Shown here piece after piece: positions 24,701-34,223 of a stretch of 64,000 nucleotides of DNA. Under the pieces are notes generated by a model. That model was not told the origin of the DNA, did not search any database, and saw nothing but the letters and a program-made list of their open reading frames with translations. Each line of letters begins with the position of its first letter. Within the stretch, counting starts at the first letter, position 1. Origin of the DNA: JACJYC01 sp964558465 (lineage in GTDB: Bacteria; Bacteroidota; Bacteroidia; Chitinophagales; Saprospiraceae); NCBI GenBank assembly GCA_964558465.1, contig CAZLEF010000023.1, positions 25,983 through 89,982 of the forward strand, given 5' to 3'. A program made the translations under genes and the position numbers.

Positions 24701-26883
24701 TGGGCATAACACAATGGATACCTGAAAATTGGCTTAAGCCGCTGGGCTGGACGGTTTTGCACTCGTTTTGGCAGGCCACTGCCGTAGCGGTAGTCGTTTT
24801 GCTTCTACTCCGGTTTTTTCCGCGTTGGCAGGCCTCACGTCGCTATTGGGTGGCCATGATTGGTTTATGGTCTGTTCCGGTTTGGTCTGCATTGACGTTC
24901 ATTCGTTATTTCGAACCTGCCCAACAGGGGAGCAATTCAATCACCCTGTTGTTAGGACCGGCGGGGAGCGTTGAAAATGCTGCCACTGGTTTTTTTCATC
25001 AGTTCAAGTTTGGGTTTGTTCAGTATTTCCAGACCCATCTGCCTTTGATTGTTTCATTTTGGTTGTTGGGTTTTGTATTTTTTGGATTGCGGCTGCTGGC
25101 CGGTTTTGCCTATACGCACCGCCTGAAATTTTGGCGGACGGGCCCGGTCCCGGAAACCTGGAATGATCGGTTTGACCGGTTATGGCGCCGCATGCAGGGG
25201 GGGCGCAGGCCAAAATTGCTGCAATCTGCAGCCGTAGCCGTTCCAATGGTGATCGGCTGGTGGAAACCGGTAATCCTGATGCCTGTTGGTTTGATCAACT
25301 CCCTTTCGGTTGAAGAAGTGGAGGCTGTTCTGGCCCATGAACTGGCCCATCTTGCCAGGCATGATTTTCTGTTGAATATCATCCAGTCAATCATTGATAC
25401 CTTTTATTATTTCAACCCGGCTGTTTGGCAAATTTCTGCAACAATTCGGACTGAGCGGGAACACTGCTGCGACGACAAGGCGATCCGTTACTGCGGCAAC
25501 TCCTTGTTTTACGCAAAAACACTGGTCGCATTGCAAGAGGCCGGCGCCGCGCCATCAGGCCTTGCCATGACGCTCTTTCGTCGGAAAAAACCCTTGCTTA
25601 ACCGGATCCGCAGAATTTTGGAACAGCCCCAAAAACATTCCGACATGAAGGAAAAAAGTTTGGTGACTTTTGTTTTGCTCGCCTTATTTTGCCTGACAAC
25701 GGCATTAACAAACCGGTTCCCTGAAAAAATGAAGGGCCCGGCAAACGGGAAGGCAGGGATCGAAATGGCTTACGCCAAGATGGATACTTTGCCTTCCGGC
25801 AATACCCGAATGACCATAAACCGCCCCGGAGAATCAGTTGATGTGGAGATCAGGGACGGAAAAATCAGGCGGTTGGAAGTGGACGGCAAGGTCATACCGG
25901 AAGCAGAATGGAAAAATTATGAATCGAAGGTAGAAAAGTGGCTGCAGGACGTACCCCCTGTTCCGCCCGTCCCTCCGGTACCCCCTATGCCGCCTGTACC
26001 GCCTATGCCACCCATTCCGCCCGTTCCGCCTGTACCGCCCGTTCCGCCTTTGTTGGAAAAGGGGGATCTGGAAGCGCTTTTGCCGGATGCAGGTAATCTT
26101 TGGCTTGGGGAATTGAAAGCAGGTGAGTTTTTTCCCAAGGGGGATATGGTTCAGGGCTTATTGAGCCCCGGTGAATTGTTCACAACTGATTTGAACCTGG
26201 GCAATATTTCCCTGCCTGAAATGAATTTTGACAATCTGTATTTTTTTGATGCCAATTTTCAGTTCGGCGGCGATTCAATTCCGGAGGATGCAGCCCGTCG
26301 CTATAAAGAAATGGCAGAACGGTTGGAGGCGCGGAATATGGAACTTGAAAAGCGCCTGAAAGAACAAACCGCACAGCTTGAACTGCGCCATCAGGAAATG
26401 GACGGCCGGTTGCGGGAACAGGCAGAACGCATGGCCCAGCGCAATCGCGAAATGGAAGAGCAACTAAAAAACCGCAACCGTGAAAACGAAGAGCTATTTG
26501 CCATGCGAATGGATGAACAGCGCAAACGCCTGGAGGAAAACAGCAAACAAATGGCTGAACGCGCAGCAGAACTTGAACAGCGCTCCAGGGAAATGGCCGA
26601 AGAAATCCGCCAACGGGAAGCAGAATTGAGGATAAGAATGGAAGAGGTTGAAACACAGGCCAAAACGTTCAGGGAGTTTGAACGCAAACTCGAATCAGAA
26701 CTGAGCAACGACGGCTTTTTAAAGGAAAAAGGCAAATACAGCATAGAAATATCGGAGGATGAATTGAAAGTAAATGGAAAAAAACAATCGGATGACCTGC
26801 ACCGTAAGTACCTCAAATTGTACGAAAATACAACAGGCAGAAAACTCACGGGCAAAGGCAAGGTTACCATGGAGAATGATTGA
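24700..26883 (+). CDS. BlaR1-like M56 metallopeptidase with PPx tract and coiled coil
   Basis: A membrane zinc peptidase of 727 residues. The first 300 residues are the M56 domain: hydrophobic helices near residues 13-35, 45-65 and 105-130, then the zinc motif H213-E-L-A-H217 in VLAHELAHLARHDF and the downstream ERE-H-CCDD stretch. A further helix lies near residue 320. Classical BlaR1 ends in a penicillin-binding sensor; this one instead has a region starting DVEIRDGKIRRLEVDGK, a proline run at residues 418-450 built of P-P-x units (x is Val, Met or Ile), and a long coiled coil (about residues 525-670) of charged heptads. The start ATG overlaps the repressor's TGA by one base (an upstream GTG is also in frame). 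Probable role: signal-triggered cleavage of the repressor. The ligand-sensing mode is unknown. Confidence 0.85.
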   Translation: MGITQWIPENWLKPLGWTVLHSFWQATAVAVVVLLLLRFFPRWQASRRYWVAMIGLWSVPVWSALTFIRYFEPAQQGSNSITLLLGPAGSVENAATGFFHQFKFGFVQYFQTHLPLIVSFWLLGFVFFGLRLLAGFAYTHRLKFWRTGPVPETWNDRFDRLWRRMQGGRRPKLLQSAAVAVPMVIGWWKPVILMPVGLINSLSVEEVEAVLAHELAHLARHDFLLNIIQSIIDTFYYFNPAVWQISATIRTEREHCCDDKAIRYCGNSLFYAKTLVALQEAGAAPSGLAMTLFRRKKPLLNRIRRILEQPQKHSDMKEKSLVTFVLLALFCLTTALTNRFPEKMKGPANGKAGIEMAYAKMDTLPSGNTRMTINRPGESVDVEIRDGKIRRLEVDGKVIPEAEWKNYESKVEKWLQDVPPVPPVPPVPPMPPVPPMPPIPPVPPVPPVPPLLEKGDLEALLPDAGNLWLGELKAGEFFPKGDMVQGLLSPGELFTTDLNLGNISLPEMNFDNLYFFDANFQFGGDSIPEDAARRYKEMAERLEARNMELEKRLKEQTAQLELRHQEMDGRLREQAERMAQRNREMEEQLKNRNRENEELFAMRMDEQRKRLEENSKQMAERAAELEQRSREMAEEIRQREAELRIRMEEVETQAKTFREFERKLESELSNDGFLKEKGKYSIEISEDELKVNGKKQSDDLHRKYLKLYENTTGRKLTGKGKVTMEND

Positions 26884-26910
26884 TCCTGGTTTTTAAACCC
26901 GTGGGTTGCA

Positions 26911-26952
26911 CAGGCGCCATACCTTGGTCTCCGGGGTATGGCGCCTGTTTTT
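26911..26952 (+). terminator. Rho-independent terminator of the BlaI/M56 operon
   Basis: CAGGCGCCATACC and GGTATGGCGCCTG form a perfect 13-bp stem with an 11-base loop, followed directly by TTTTT. It lies 28 bases behind the M56 stop. A textbook terminator. Confidence 0.85.
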
Positions 26953-27028
26953 AGTTTAAAATTGACGCGAGTTTCTTTCATAACCCCTGCTCTTCGTTAA
27001 CTTTACCCCTTCAACCAACCCAAGTGTT

Positions 27029-29227
27029 ATGAAAAATCGGATCCTTTTGCTGATTATTTGTTCATACTGGAGTATCAGCGCCGTTGCCCAAAAAAACATC
27101 ACCCTTGAGAATATCTGGCAGGACTACACCTTTATTCCCAACTCCGTCCCCGGATTCAGTTTTATGAACGACGGGCGTCATTATACCCAGATAGAACAAA
27201 ATAAAATTCAGCAATACGATCTGACGACCGGGGCCTTCGTACAAACCGTATTTGATGCGGGCGTCGCAGCCGGTCCCGAATTTCCGGGGCGTTTTGATGA
27301 TTACGCCTTCAGCGCAGATGAAAATAAAATGCTGATCAAATCGGAGACGGAATCGGTTTACAGGCACTCCACAAGGGCAAAGTTTTTTGTGTACGACCGG
27401 GAGTCTCAGGAGATCATGCCTGTATTTCCGACAGACAAGATCATGTATGCAACCTTCAACCCGAAGGCCGATAAAGTTGCTTTTGTTTTTCAAAACAACC
27501 TGTTCTATAAAGACCTTGTATCAGGGGTAACCCGCCAGATCACCAATGACGGCAAACAAAATGCCATTATCAATGGCGCTACCGATTGGGTTTATGAGGA
27601 AGAATTTTCTTTTAGTGTCGCTTTTCAGTGGTCGCCCGACGGCGCGCGCCTCGCCTACTACCGCTTCGATGAGCGCGAGGTGCCGGAAATGACCATGACC
27701 CATTTTCGCAATGGCCTTTATCCCGAATACGAAACTTTTAAATACCCCAAAGTTGGAGAAAACAACGCCAAGGTTTCCGTTTTTTTCTACGACCTGGTCT
27801 CCGGCAATGTGGTTAAAGCCAATACCTGGCTGGACGCGGATCATTATATTCCACGCATCAAATGGACCACAGATCCGCAGAAACTCTGCATTTTCCGGAT
27901 GAATCGCCATCAGAATCAACTGGAATTGCTGCTCGCCGATGCCTCCACCGGTGCGACCCAACTTTTATTAAAAGAAACCAATCAATATTACATCGATATC
28001 CATGATAACCTCCGGTTTCTTTCCGACGGCAAACATTTCCTGTGGACCAGCGAAATGAACGGATGGAACCACCTCTACTTGTATGGGATGGACGGCAAAC
28101 TGGTTCGTCAACTCACGCAAGGCGAGTGGGAATTGACCAATTTTTACGGGGTGGATGAAAAGAAACAAACCGTCTATTATCAGGCAGCTGAAAAATCACC
28201 GTTGGAGCGCCAGGTTTACAGCATCGGTATGGATGGCAAACGCAAACAGACCCTGATCGGTCAGAGCGGATGGAACAACGCCCAGTTCAGCAGCACCTTC
28301 GATTATTTTGTATTGACCCATTCGAACATCAATAAAGCGCCAACCTATACGGTTCACAACCGCGATGGCAAGATGGTAAGAAGTATTGAAGGCAACACCG
28401 GACTATCGGAACTGCAAAAAGACTACGGGGTAAGCCCGATGGAATTTTTCAAATTCAAAACCAGCGAAGGGGTGGAACTCAACGGGTGGATGCTCAAACC
28501 GGCGGATTTTAACCCCGCTGTAAAATACCCGGTTTTTATGACCCTGTACGGCGGTCCGGGCAGCCAGGAGGTAACCGATAGCTGGAAAGGCCAGAATTAC
28601 TGGTGGTACCAAATGCTGGCTCAGCAGGGGTTCATTGTCGCCTGTGTGGACAATCGTGGCACCGGAGGCCGGGGAGAAGCGTTTAAAAAAACGACCTATC
28701 TGCAGTTGGGCAAATACGAAACCATCGATCAGATCGAAGCCGCCAGATACCTGGGAAGTTTACCATACGCCGATCCAGGCCGCATCGGCATCTTCGGCTG
28801 GAGTTACGGCGGGTTCATGTCCACGTCCTGCCTCTTCAAAGGCAACGACGTCTTCAAGGCGGCAATCGCGGTGGCGCCCGTCACAAGCTGGCGCTGGTAC
28901 GACACCATCTACACCGAACGCTACATGCGCACGGAAGAAGAAAACCCGGATGGTTACCGCGACAATTCGCCGGTCAACTTTGCCGACCGGCTGAAAGGCA
29001 GCTATCTGCTCGTACACGGCATGGGGGATGACAACGTCCATTTCCAGAACACTGCAGAAATCACCAATGCGCTCATTGACGCCAACAAACAGTATGACAC
29101 CTATTTTTATCCCAACAGGAATCACGGCATTTACGGGGGTAAAACCCGGATCCACCTGTATCAGAAAATGACCAATTTTTTGAATGAAAGGGTGAAGGGT
29201 ACAGGCAATTCATCCGTGAGGCCCTGA
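27029..29227 (+). CDS. DPP IV-like S9 family peptidase
   Basis: A secreted serine peptidase that should remove X-Pro or X-Ala dipeptides. Signal peptide MKNRILLLIICSYWSISAVAQ, then the DPP IV N-terminal beta-propeller (about residues 90-450, with EEFSFSVAFQWSPDGARLAYYRFDE near residue 190, whose Glu pair binds the free N-terminus in true DPP IV) and the alpha/beta-hydrolase domain with the nucleophile Ser592 in GWSYGGFMS, the Asp in VHGMGDDNVHF and the His in NRNHGIYGG. All three catalytic residues are present. The length, 732 residues, is normal. It probably works in the periplasm on peptides. It stands between the M56 terminator and a convergent aldehyde dehydrogenase gene. Confidence 0.93.
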   Translation: MKNRILLLIICSYWSISAVAQKNITLENIWQDYTFIPNSVPGFSFMNDGRHYTQIEQNKIQQYDLTTGAFVQTVFDAGVAAGPEFPGRFDDYAFSADENKMLIKSETESVYRHSTRAKFFVYDRESQEIMPVFPTDKIMYATFNPKADKVAFVFQNNLFYKDLVSGVTRQITNDGKQNAIINGATDWVYEEEFSFSVAFQWSPDGARLAYYRFDEREVPEMTMTHFRNGLYPEYETFKYPKVGENNAKVSVFFYDLVSGNVVKANTWLDADHYIPRIKWTTDPQKLCIFRMNRHQNQLELLLADASTGATQLLLKETNQYYIDIHDNLRFLSDGKHFLWTSEMNGWNHLYLYGMDGKLVRQLTQGEWELTNFYGVDEKKQTVYYQAAEKSPLERQVYSIGMDGKRKQTLIGQSGWNNAQFSSTFDYFVLTHSNINKAPTYTVHNRDGKMVRSIEGNTGLSELQKDYGVSPMEFFKFKTSEGVELNGWMLKPADFNPAVKYPVFMTLYGGPGSQEVTDSWKGQNYWWYQMLAQQGFIVACVDNRGTGGRGEAFKKTTYLQLGKYETIDQIEAARYLGSLPYADPGRIGIFGWSYGGFMSTSCLFKGNDVFKAAIAVAPVTSWRWYDTIYTERYMRTEEENPDGYRDNSPVNFADRLKGSYLLVHGMGDDNVHFQNTAEITNALIDANKQYDTYFYPNRNHGIYGGKTRIHLYQKMTNFLNERVKGTGNSSVRP

Positions 29228-29256
29228 AGTGGGATAAATGGTAGTTATTTCAAAAA

Positions 29257-30702
29257 TTAAACATTAATAAACCGGTATAATAGCCTCAAAAACCGCTCTG
29301 CCCGCGGGCCGTACGGCGGAAAGATCACTTTCAGCCCCGAGCCCAGAAACCGGCGGTGCATCATGCTCCTTTCGTTGCAAAATTCCTTGAAACCCGCTAG
29401 TCCAAGGCTGCGCCCGATGCCGCTGTTGTTGACCCCGCCCATAGGAAGATGCGGGTTGCTGAACCCCATGAGGTAATCATTGATTATAGTGCTGCCGGCA
29501 GAAGTATGGCTCATGACATACCGGATGTTTTTAGGGTTCTTGCTGGCCATATAAAGGGTTAGCGGCTTCGGACGGCGATTGATGATTTCCGGCAGTTCTT
29601 CCGTATTCCGGTAGGTCAATACCGGGAGGACCGGGCCAAAGATCTCCTCCTGCAGAATATTCATCGATTCGTCGACGCCGGTTAAAACGGTGGGAGCAAG
29701 AAACAAGTCTTTTTCATCATGCTTTCCGCTGATGACGGCTTTGGCGCCTTTTTCAAGCGCGTCTTCCACCAGGGCTTTGACCCGGTTGAAGTGTCGGAGA
29801 TTGATGATCCGCGGCAGGCTTTTGGAAGCCTGGATCCCGGCGCCGTTTTCGTTGAAATATTGATTTAACGCCGCCTGATAATGATGTAAAAAAGGTTCCA
29901 GAACGGATTCGTGAACAATGGCATAATCTGGCGCCACACAAGTTTGCCCGTTGTTAAATTGTTTGGCCCAGGCCATTTTTTCGGCAGCCAGGACCACATT
30001 GGCTGACGGATCCACAATTGCCGGGGATTTCCCACCCAGTTCCAGGGTCACCGAGGTCAGGTTTTTTGCGGCTGCGGCCATCACGATCTTGCCAACGGCC
30101 GGGCTGCCGGTAAAGTGAATATGGTTGAACGGCATTTCCAGCAAGGCCGTTGCCGTTTCGACATCCCCCTCTACTACCGCCAACTCGCTTTCCTCAAACA
30201 GGGAAGATAAAAACCGTTTGATAAAAGCCGAGGTATGGGGCGTCAGCTCCGACGGTTTCAACACCACGGTATTCCCCGCCGCAATTGCGTAAACCAAAGG
30301 ACAAAAAGCCAGCAGAACCGGGTAATTCCACGGCGCTATGATCAATACCTGGCCCTTGGGCTCCAACTGCAGGTACGACCTGATGCCCAATAAAGGCAAC
30401 GGCGTCGGGACGCCATGCGGAGCGAGCCAGCGGGATATATTCTGCCGGATATGCAGAATATAACTCGATACCGTACCAACTTCGCTGGCATAAGCCTCAA
30501 TGGGCGGTTTGCGGAAATCTTTTTGCATTGCCTCCGCCAACACCGCCAGCCATTCCGGGGAGTTGAGCGCAACCCTCAGTTTTTCCAGTTTGGCGAGCCG
30601 GGTTTTTACAGCGGTCCGGCCCAGTTCCGGCGCCGATTTTTTTTGCAAGTTAAAAATGCGGAGGACTTCCGGCCTGATATCCGGAACGGTTGATGGATTC
30701 AT
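29257..30702 (-). CDS. aldehyde dehydrogenase family protein
   Basis: An NAD(P)-dependent aldehyde dehydrogenase of 481 residues. Motifs in order: PWNYPVLLAFCPLV and VLKPSELTPHTSAF (cofactor binding), FTGSPAVGK, the glutamate in TLELGGKSPAIVD and the catalytic Cys in NGQTCVAPDY, then EEIFGPVLPV. A C-terminal hydrophobic stretch (LRLLYRFINV) and the overall sequence resemble the class-3 ALDHs that oxidise medium- and long-chain aldehydes (CALDH/AldH). The gene upstream on the same strand encodes an acyl-CoA synthetase 47 bp away, so a joint role in long-chain aldehyde and fatty-acid metabolism is likely. No own promoter is visible. Confidence 0.92.
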   Translation of the reverse strand: MNPSTVPDIRPEVLRIFNLQKKSAPELGRTAVKTRLAKLEKLRVALNSPEWLAVLAEAMQKDFRKPPIEAYASEVGTVSSYILHIRQNISRWLAPHGVPTPLPLLGIRSYLQLEPKGQVLIIAPWNYPVLLAFCPLVYAIAAGNTVVLKPSELTPHTSAFIKRFLSSLFEESELAVVEGDVETATALLEMPFNHIHFTGSPAVGKIVMAAAAKNLTSVTLELGGKSPAIVDPSANVVLAAEKMAWAKQFNNGQTCVAPDYAIVHESVLEPFLHHYQAALNQYFNENGAGIQASKSLPRIINLRHFNRVKALVEDALEKGAKAVISGKHDEKDLFLAPTVLTGVDESMNILQEEIFGPVLPVLTYRNTEELPEIINRRPKPLTLYMASKNPKNIRYVMSHTSAGSTIINDYLMGFSNPHLPMGGVNNSGIGRSLGLAGFKEFCNERSMMHRRFLGSGLKVIFPPYGPRAERFLRLLYRFINV

Positions 30703-30749
30703 GCAATTGGATCATTATAATAAATGGAACAACGCTGCAGAAGCAGGGT

Positions 30750-32435
30750 TTATTCCCAAACAATGCTTTCTTTTTGATTGGTCCATTCCTGCAAAAAAGG
30801 CTCGTAATGCCGGGATAAAACATTGCGTTTGATCTTAAGGGTCGGCGTGAGGATGCCGTTTTCAATGTTCCAGTCTTCCTTCACCACCACCACTGCCCGG
30901 ATCCGTTCGAAAGCAGCAAGGGATTGATTTACAGATTCGAGGGTCTTGGAAAGGCTTTCCGTCACAGATGGCTGCCCGGCTTTTTTGCCGGTTTCCGACA
31001 AGGTGATCAGAGCCACCGGCTGCGGCAGCGACATACCTACCACGCATACCTGTTCGATAAAATCGTTTTTGGCAAGTCCGGATTCCATGGGGCCTGGAAC
31101 AATAAACTTGCCTTTGGAAGATTTGAACGTATCACTTACCCGGCCGGTGATCTTCAGGTAACCTTCCTCGTCGAGCAGCCCCTGGTCGCCGGAATACAGC
31201 CAGCCATCCCGAAGCACTTGCCTGGTTTTGTCTTCATCCTTATAATATCCCCGCATCAGCCAGGGAGCGGTCATCCGGATCTCGCCGGATTGATCGTCAA
31301 TCTTCACTGCAACCATTTGTAAGGGTTTACCTACTACCCCGGACTTAATACCCTTGAGCGGCATCAGGGTACAGCCGCCGCAATTTTCAGTCATGCCGTA
31401 AACCTCGAGGATGGGCATACCCAGGCGCAGAAACCAATCTTTGAGTGAATCCGGCATCGGAGCAGCCCCGGTCAGCAGGATCCTGGCCTGGCCAAGCCCG
31501 AGTCCGGTTCGGATTTTCTTTTTGATCAGGGAAGAGACAAGGGGTATTCGGAGCAGCGTGTCCAGTTTTTTCTGCGGCAGTTTTTTCAGGATGCCCTGCT
31601 GGAATTTCGACCATATCCGCGGGACTGCCAGGAAGGTGTTGGGCTGAGTGGATTGGAGGTTCTGGACAAAAGCGTCCATGTTCTCAACAAAAGAAATGCT
31701 GCCTCCGGTATAAATGGCGGCGCATTCAACAATCAACCGTTCGGCAATATGGTTGAGCGGCAAATAAGAAAAATACCGGTTTTCCTTGAATCCGAACAGG
31801 CGGAGGTTGTTGTACTTTTTTTCAATCTGGATCAGTAAAGCCGGGGATTTATATTCCAGCATCACCCCCTTGGGCGTGCCTGTTGTCCCGGAAGTGAAAA
31901 GGATCGTCCATAAATCACCGGGGGCGGGATAAGGGTCCTGCCGGATGGGAAGGCTCCGCTCCAGGATGTCTTCCCATTTTTGAGCGCCGGTAATTTTTGC
32001 ATTGCCGGGGTATTCCGGAAATGCGATCAGAGGCAAACCGGGTGGTATGGCAGATTTCAAATTGTCCCAATCATCCAGTTTTCCAACAAAAAGGGCTTTT
32101 ACATCGCTTAGCCCCAAAACTTCATTTAGCTGAGCAGGCGTGAGCGTCGGGTAAAAAGGCACGGAAATACACCCGGCCATCATGATAGCCAGGTCGGCAA
32201 GGATCCAATGGCTGCAATTTTTTGATACCAGACCGACATGATCGCCGGGTTGGAGGCCCAGGGAATGTAAAAAGGCAGCTATTTTTCGGGCCTGTTTTCC
32301 GGCTTCCGACCAACTGATTTTGACCCATTCCCGGCCAAAAGGCTGAAGAAGAAAAGGTGCGTCAGGGATGGATTTTTCCCAGGCGTAAAAAGCATCCAGA
32401 ATGGTTTCAAGTTGGCCGTCGGTTGTTTGTTGCAT
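30750..32435 (-). CDS. long-chain acyl-CoA synthetase (AMP-binding enzyme)
   Basis: An ATP-dependent ligase that activates fatty acids as acyl-CoA through an acyl-adenylate. Motifs: LFTSGTTGTPKGVMLEY (P-loop) around residue 180, YLPLNHIAERLI, LTGAAPMPDSL, EVYGMTENCGG, the ribose-binding YSGDQGLLDEEGYLKITGR and SKGKFIVPGPME. The form is that of the long FACL (FAA1-like) enzymes. At 561 residues it is slightly shorter than the usual 590-600 of this subfamily, with a truncated C-terminal tail. It precedes the aldehyde dehydrogenase gene on the same strand; the product of that enzyme, a fatty acid, is a substrate of this one. The start ATG at 32435 seems right; the upstream neighbour lies 20 bp away. 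Confidence 0.92.
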   Translation of the reverse strand: MQQTTDGQLETILDAFYAWEKSIPDAPFLLQPFGREWVKISWSEAGKQARKIAAFLHSLGLQPGDHVGLVSKNCSHWILADLAIMMAGCISVPFYPTLTPAQLNEVLGLSDVKALFVGKLDDWDNLKSAIPPGLPLIAFPEYPGNAKITGAQKWEDILERSLPIRQDPYPAPGDLWTILFTSGTTGTPKGVMLEYKSPALLIQIEKKYNNLRLFGFKENRYFSYLPLNHIAERLIVECAAIYTGGSISFVENMDAFVQNLQSTQPNTFLAVPRIWSKFQQGILKKLPQKKLDTLLRIPLVSSLIKKKIRTGLGLGQARILLTGAAPMPDSLKDWFLRLGMPILEVYGMTENCGGCTLMPLKGIKSGVVGKPLQMVAVKIDDQSGEIRMTAPWLMRGYYKDEDKTRQVLRDGWLYSGDQGLLDEEGYLKITGRVSDTFKSSKGKFIVPGPMESGLAKNDFIEQVCVVGMSLPQPVALITLSETGKKAGQPSVTESLSKTLESVNQSLAAFERIRAVVVVKEDWNIENGILTPTLKIKRNVLSRHYEPFLQEWTNQKESIVWE

Positions 32436-32455
32436 ATTGTGTTATTTGCGGTTAT

Positions 32456-33118
32456 TCAATTCAATAATGAAGTCGTTGCTTTTTTGAGCCGTTTGTTCAT
32501 CCGGATCACCCGCTTGCGAAAATGTTTTTCGAACTGTCGGTCCTTGCTGGTTACGTAAGTAAATGCAAGCCCTGCGTTATTCACGGAAAAAGCGTAGGGA
32601 AACGGCGCCTTCAATTCCTCCATTTTTTCATCCATGAAGATCATCGCCTCGGCTCGCACCGTAGAGCTTGGATCTGTAAAAGCAAATTTAAGCACCAGGA
32701 ATGGAATATTATCTATTCCCGCCAACGGATCGATTTCGAGCCTTTCATTCAGGAAGATTCCATTACGGGCGCCCTTTAACAACTGGTGCGATGCCGTATC
32801 ATGCATAAAATACAAAGGGCATAGTTTAAACTCCTCTTTTAAAATCTGAATGATCGACCGGTTTCTTTTCCCGGTTTTAGTTTCCGTTTCTGCCAAAAAC
32901 CGTTCTATTCGCTTTTTTTGACCCTCTCCAATTTCCGGATTTCCGAGCATTTCCTTGTAAGCTTCTATTTTCCGGTGGTTGCTGACCAACCTGACGATCA
33001 GGACGCCGTCCTGCAAAGTCTGTGCTGCTGATCTGGCCCGTTCTTTTGCAGATTGAGCGCTTGCCGTAAAGGATAGGGCGACGGCCATTAAAATGATCGG
33101 AACAATTTGGCATCTCAT
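32456..33118 (-). CDS. secreted hypothetical protein, 220 residues
   Basis: An exported protein with signal peptide MRCQIVPIILMAVALSFTASA. The mature protein is basic, with KERARSAAQTLQDGVLIVRLVSNHRKIEAY, GNPEIGEGQKKRIERFLAE and GNRSIIQILKEEFKLCPLYF, then a beta-rich half with GIFLNERLEIDPLAGI, PFLVLKFAF and KEMEELKAPFPYAFSVNN. It ends with a strongly basic FRKRVIRMNKRLKK. I recognise no family. It is first in a possible leftward unit with the acyl-CoA synthetase (20 bp) and aldehyde dehydrogenase genes, and divergent from moxR. Confidence 0.65.
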   Translation of the reverse strand: MRCQIVPIILMAVALSFTASAQSAKERARSAAQTLQDGVLIVRLVSNHRKIEAYKEMLGNPEIGEGQKKRIERFLAETETKTGKRNRSIIQILKEEFKLCPLYFMHDTASHQLLKGARNGIFLNERLEIDPLAGIDNIPFLVLKFAFTDPSSTVRAEAMIFMDEKMEELKAPFPYAFSVNNAGLAFTYVTSKDRQFEKHFRKRVIRMNKRLKKATTSLLN

Positions 33119-33204
33119 GCTTTATGCTTTTGTTATGCTGAAAAAAAATTGCAATTTTGCACCCCTGCGCGAACAAATCGTCCAGACTTCATAAACTTTC
33201 TTTT

Positions 33205-34203
33205 ATGACACAATCGGTGGACATAGAAGCGCTCAATCAGCAAATTTACATAGACAGCGCTTTTGTAGCCAAATTAAATGAAGAAACAGCAAAAGTCATC
33301 GTCGGCCAACAATACATGATCGACCGTTTGCTGCTCGGATTGCTCACCAGAGGGCATATCCTGCTGGAGGGTTTGCCCGGCCTGGCCAAAACCCTGGCGA
33401 TCAAAAGTCTGTCAAAGGCGATTGACGCCAAATTCAGCCGGATACAATTTACGCCTGATCTGCTCCCGGCGGATATCATCGGAACCATGATCTACAACCC
33501 CAGCAAAAACGAGTTTTCCGTCCGGAAAGGCCCGATCTTTGCCAACTTTATTCTTGCCGATGAGATCAACCGGGCCCCGGCCAAGGTGCAGAGCGCATTA
33601 CTCGAAGCGATGCAGGAACACCAGGTCACAATAGGGACCGAATCCTATTTTCTTGAAGAACCCTTCCTGGTGCTGGCCACCCAAAACCCCATCGAACAAG
33701 AGGGGACTTACCCGCTCCCGGAAGCCCAGGTGGACCGCTTCATGCTCAAAGTCAAGATCACTTATCCAAACAAGGAAGAAGAACAGGAAATTATCCGGCG
33801 GAACCTGAAGAGCGACCAGTTTGAAGAGATCCACAAAGTGGTCAATCCCCAGGAGATTTTAAACGCTCGGGAGTCGGTCCGGAAAGTCTACATGGATGAA
33901 AAGATAGAGCGATATATCCTCAATATTGTTTTTGCCACCCGCTTCCCTGCCGAACACGGATTGAAGGACCTGCAGCCGCTTATCAGCTACGGCGGATCAC
34001 CGAGGGCGAGCATTGCGCTGGCAGCCGCATCCAAAGCTTACGCGTTTTTGCGCCGGCGAGGATATGTGATTCCAGAAGATGTCCGGCAAATCTGTTATGA
34101 CGTCTTGCGGCACCGGATCGGGTTGACCTTCGAAGCCGAGGCAGAGAACATCACCCAGGAAGACATCATCACCAAGGTGCTGAATACGGTAGAAGTCCCC
34201 TAG
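33205..34203 (+). CDS. MoxR-family AAA ATPase of the Bat locus
   Basis: A hexameric AAA+ ATPase thought to act as a chaperone or assembly factor for metal- or VWA-domain partners. The 332-residue protein carries Walker A in EGLPGLAKTLAIK (about residues 54-66), Walker B FILADEINRAPAKVQSALLEAM near residue 117, sensor 1 in VLATQNPIEQEGTYPLPEAQ and the sensor-2 arginine in GGSPRASIALAAASKA. The frame is open further up, but the ATG at 33205 (MTQSVDIEALN) fits the family. It heads the MoxR-DUF58-VWA operon of the Bacteroides aerotolerance (Bat) type; the gaps are 20 and 13 bp. Confidence 0.93.
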   Translation: MTQSVDIEALNQQIYIDSAFVAKLNEETAKVIVGQQYMIDRLLLGLLTRGHILLEGLPGLAKTLAIKSLSKAIDAKFSRIQFTPDLLPADIIGTMIYNPSKNEFSVRKGPIFANFILADEINRAPAKVQSALLEAMQEHQVTIGTESYFLEEPFLVLATQNPIEQEGTYPLPEAQVDRFMLKVKITYPNKEEEQEIIRRNLKSDQFEEIHKVVNPQEILNARESVRKVYMDEKIERYILNIVFATRFPAEHGLKDLQPLISYGGSPRASIALAAASKAYAFLRRRGYVIPEDVRQICYDVLRHRIGLTFEAEAENITQEDIITKVLNTVEVP

Positions 34204-34223
34204 CCAATGTACAAAAGAAGGTA

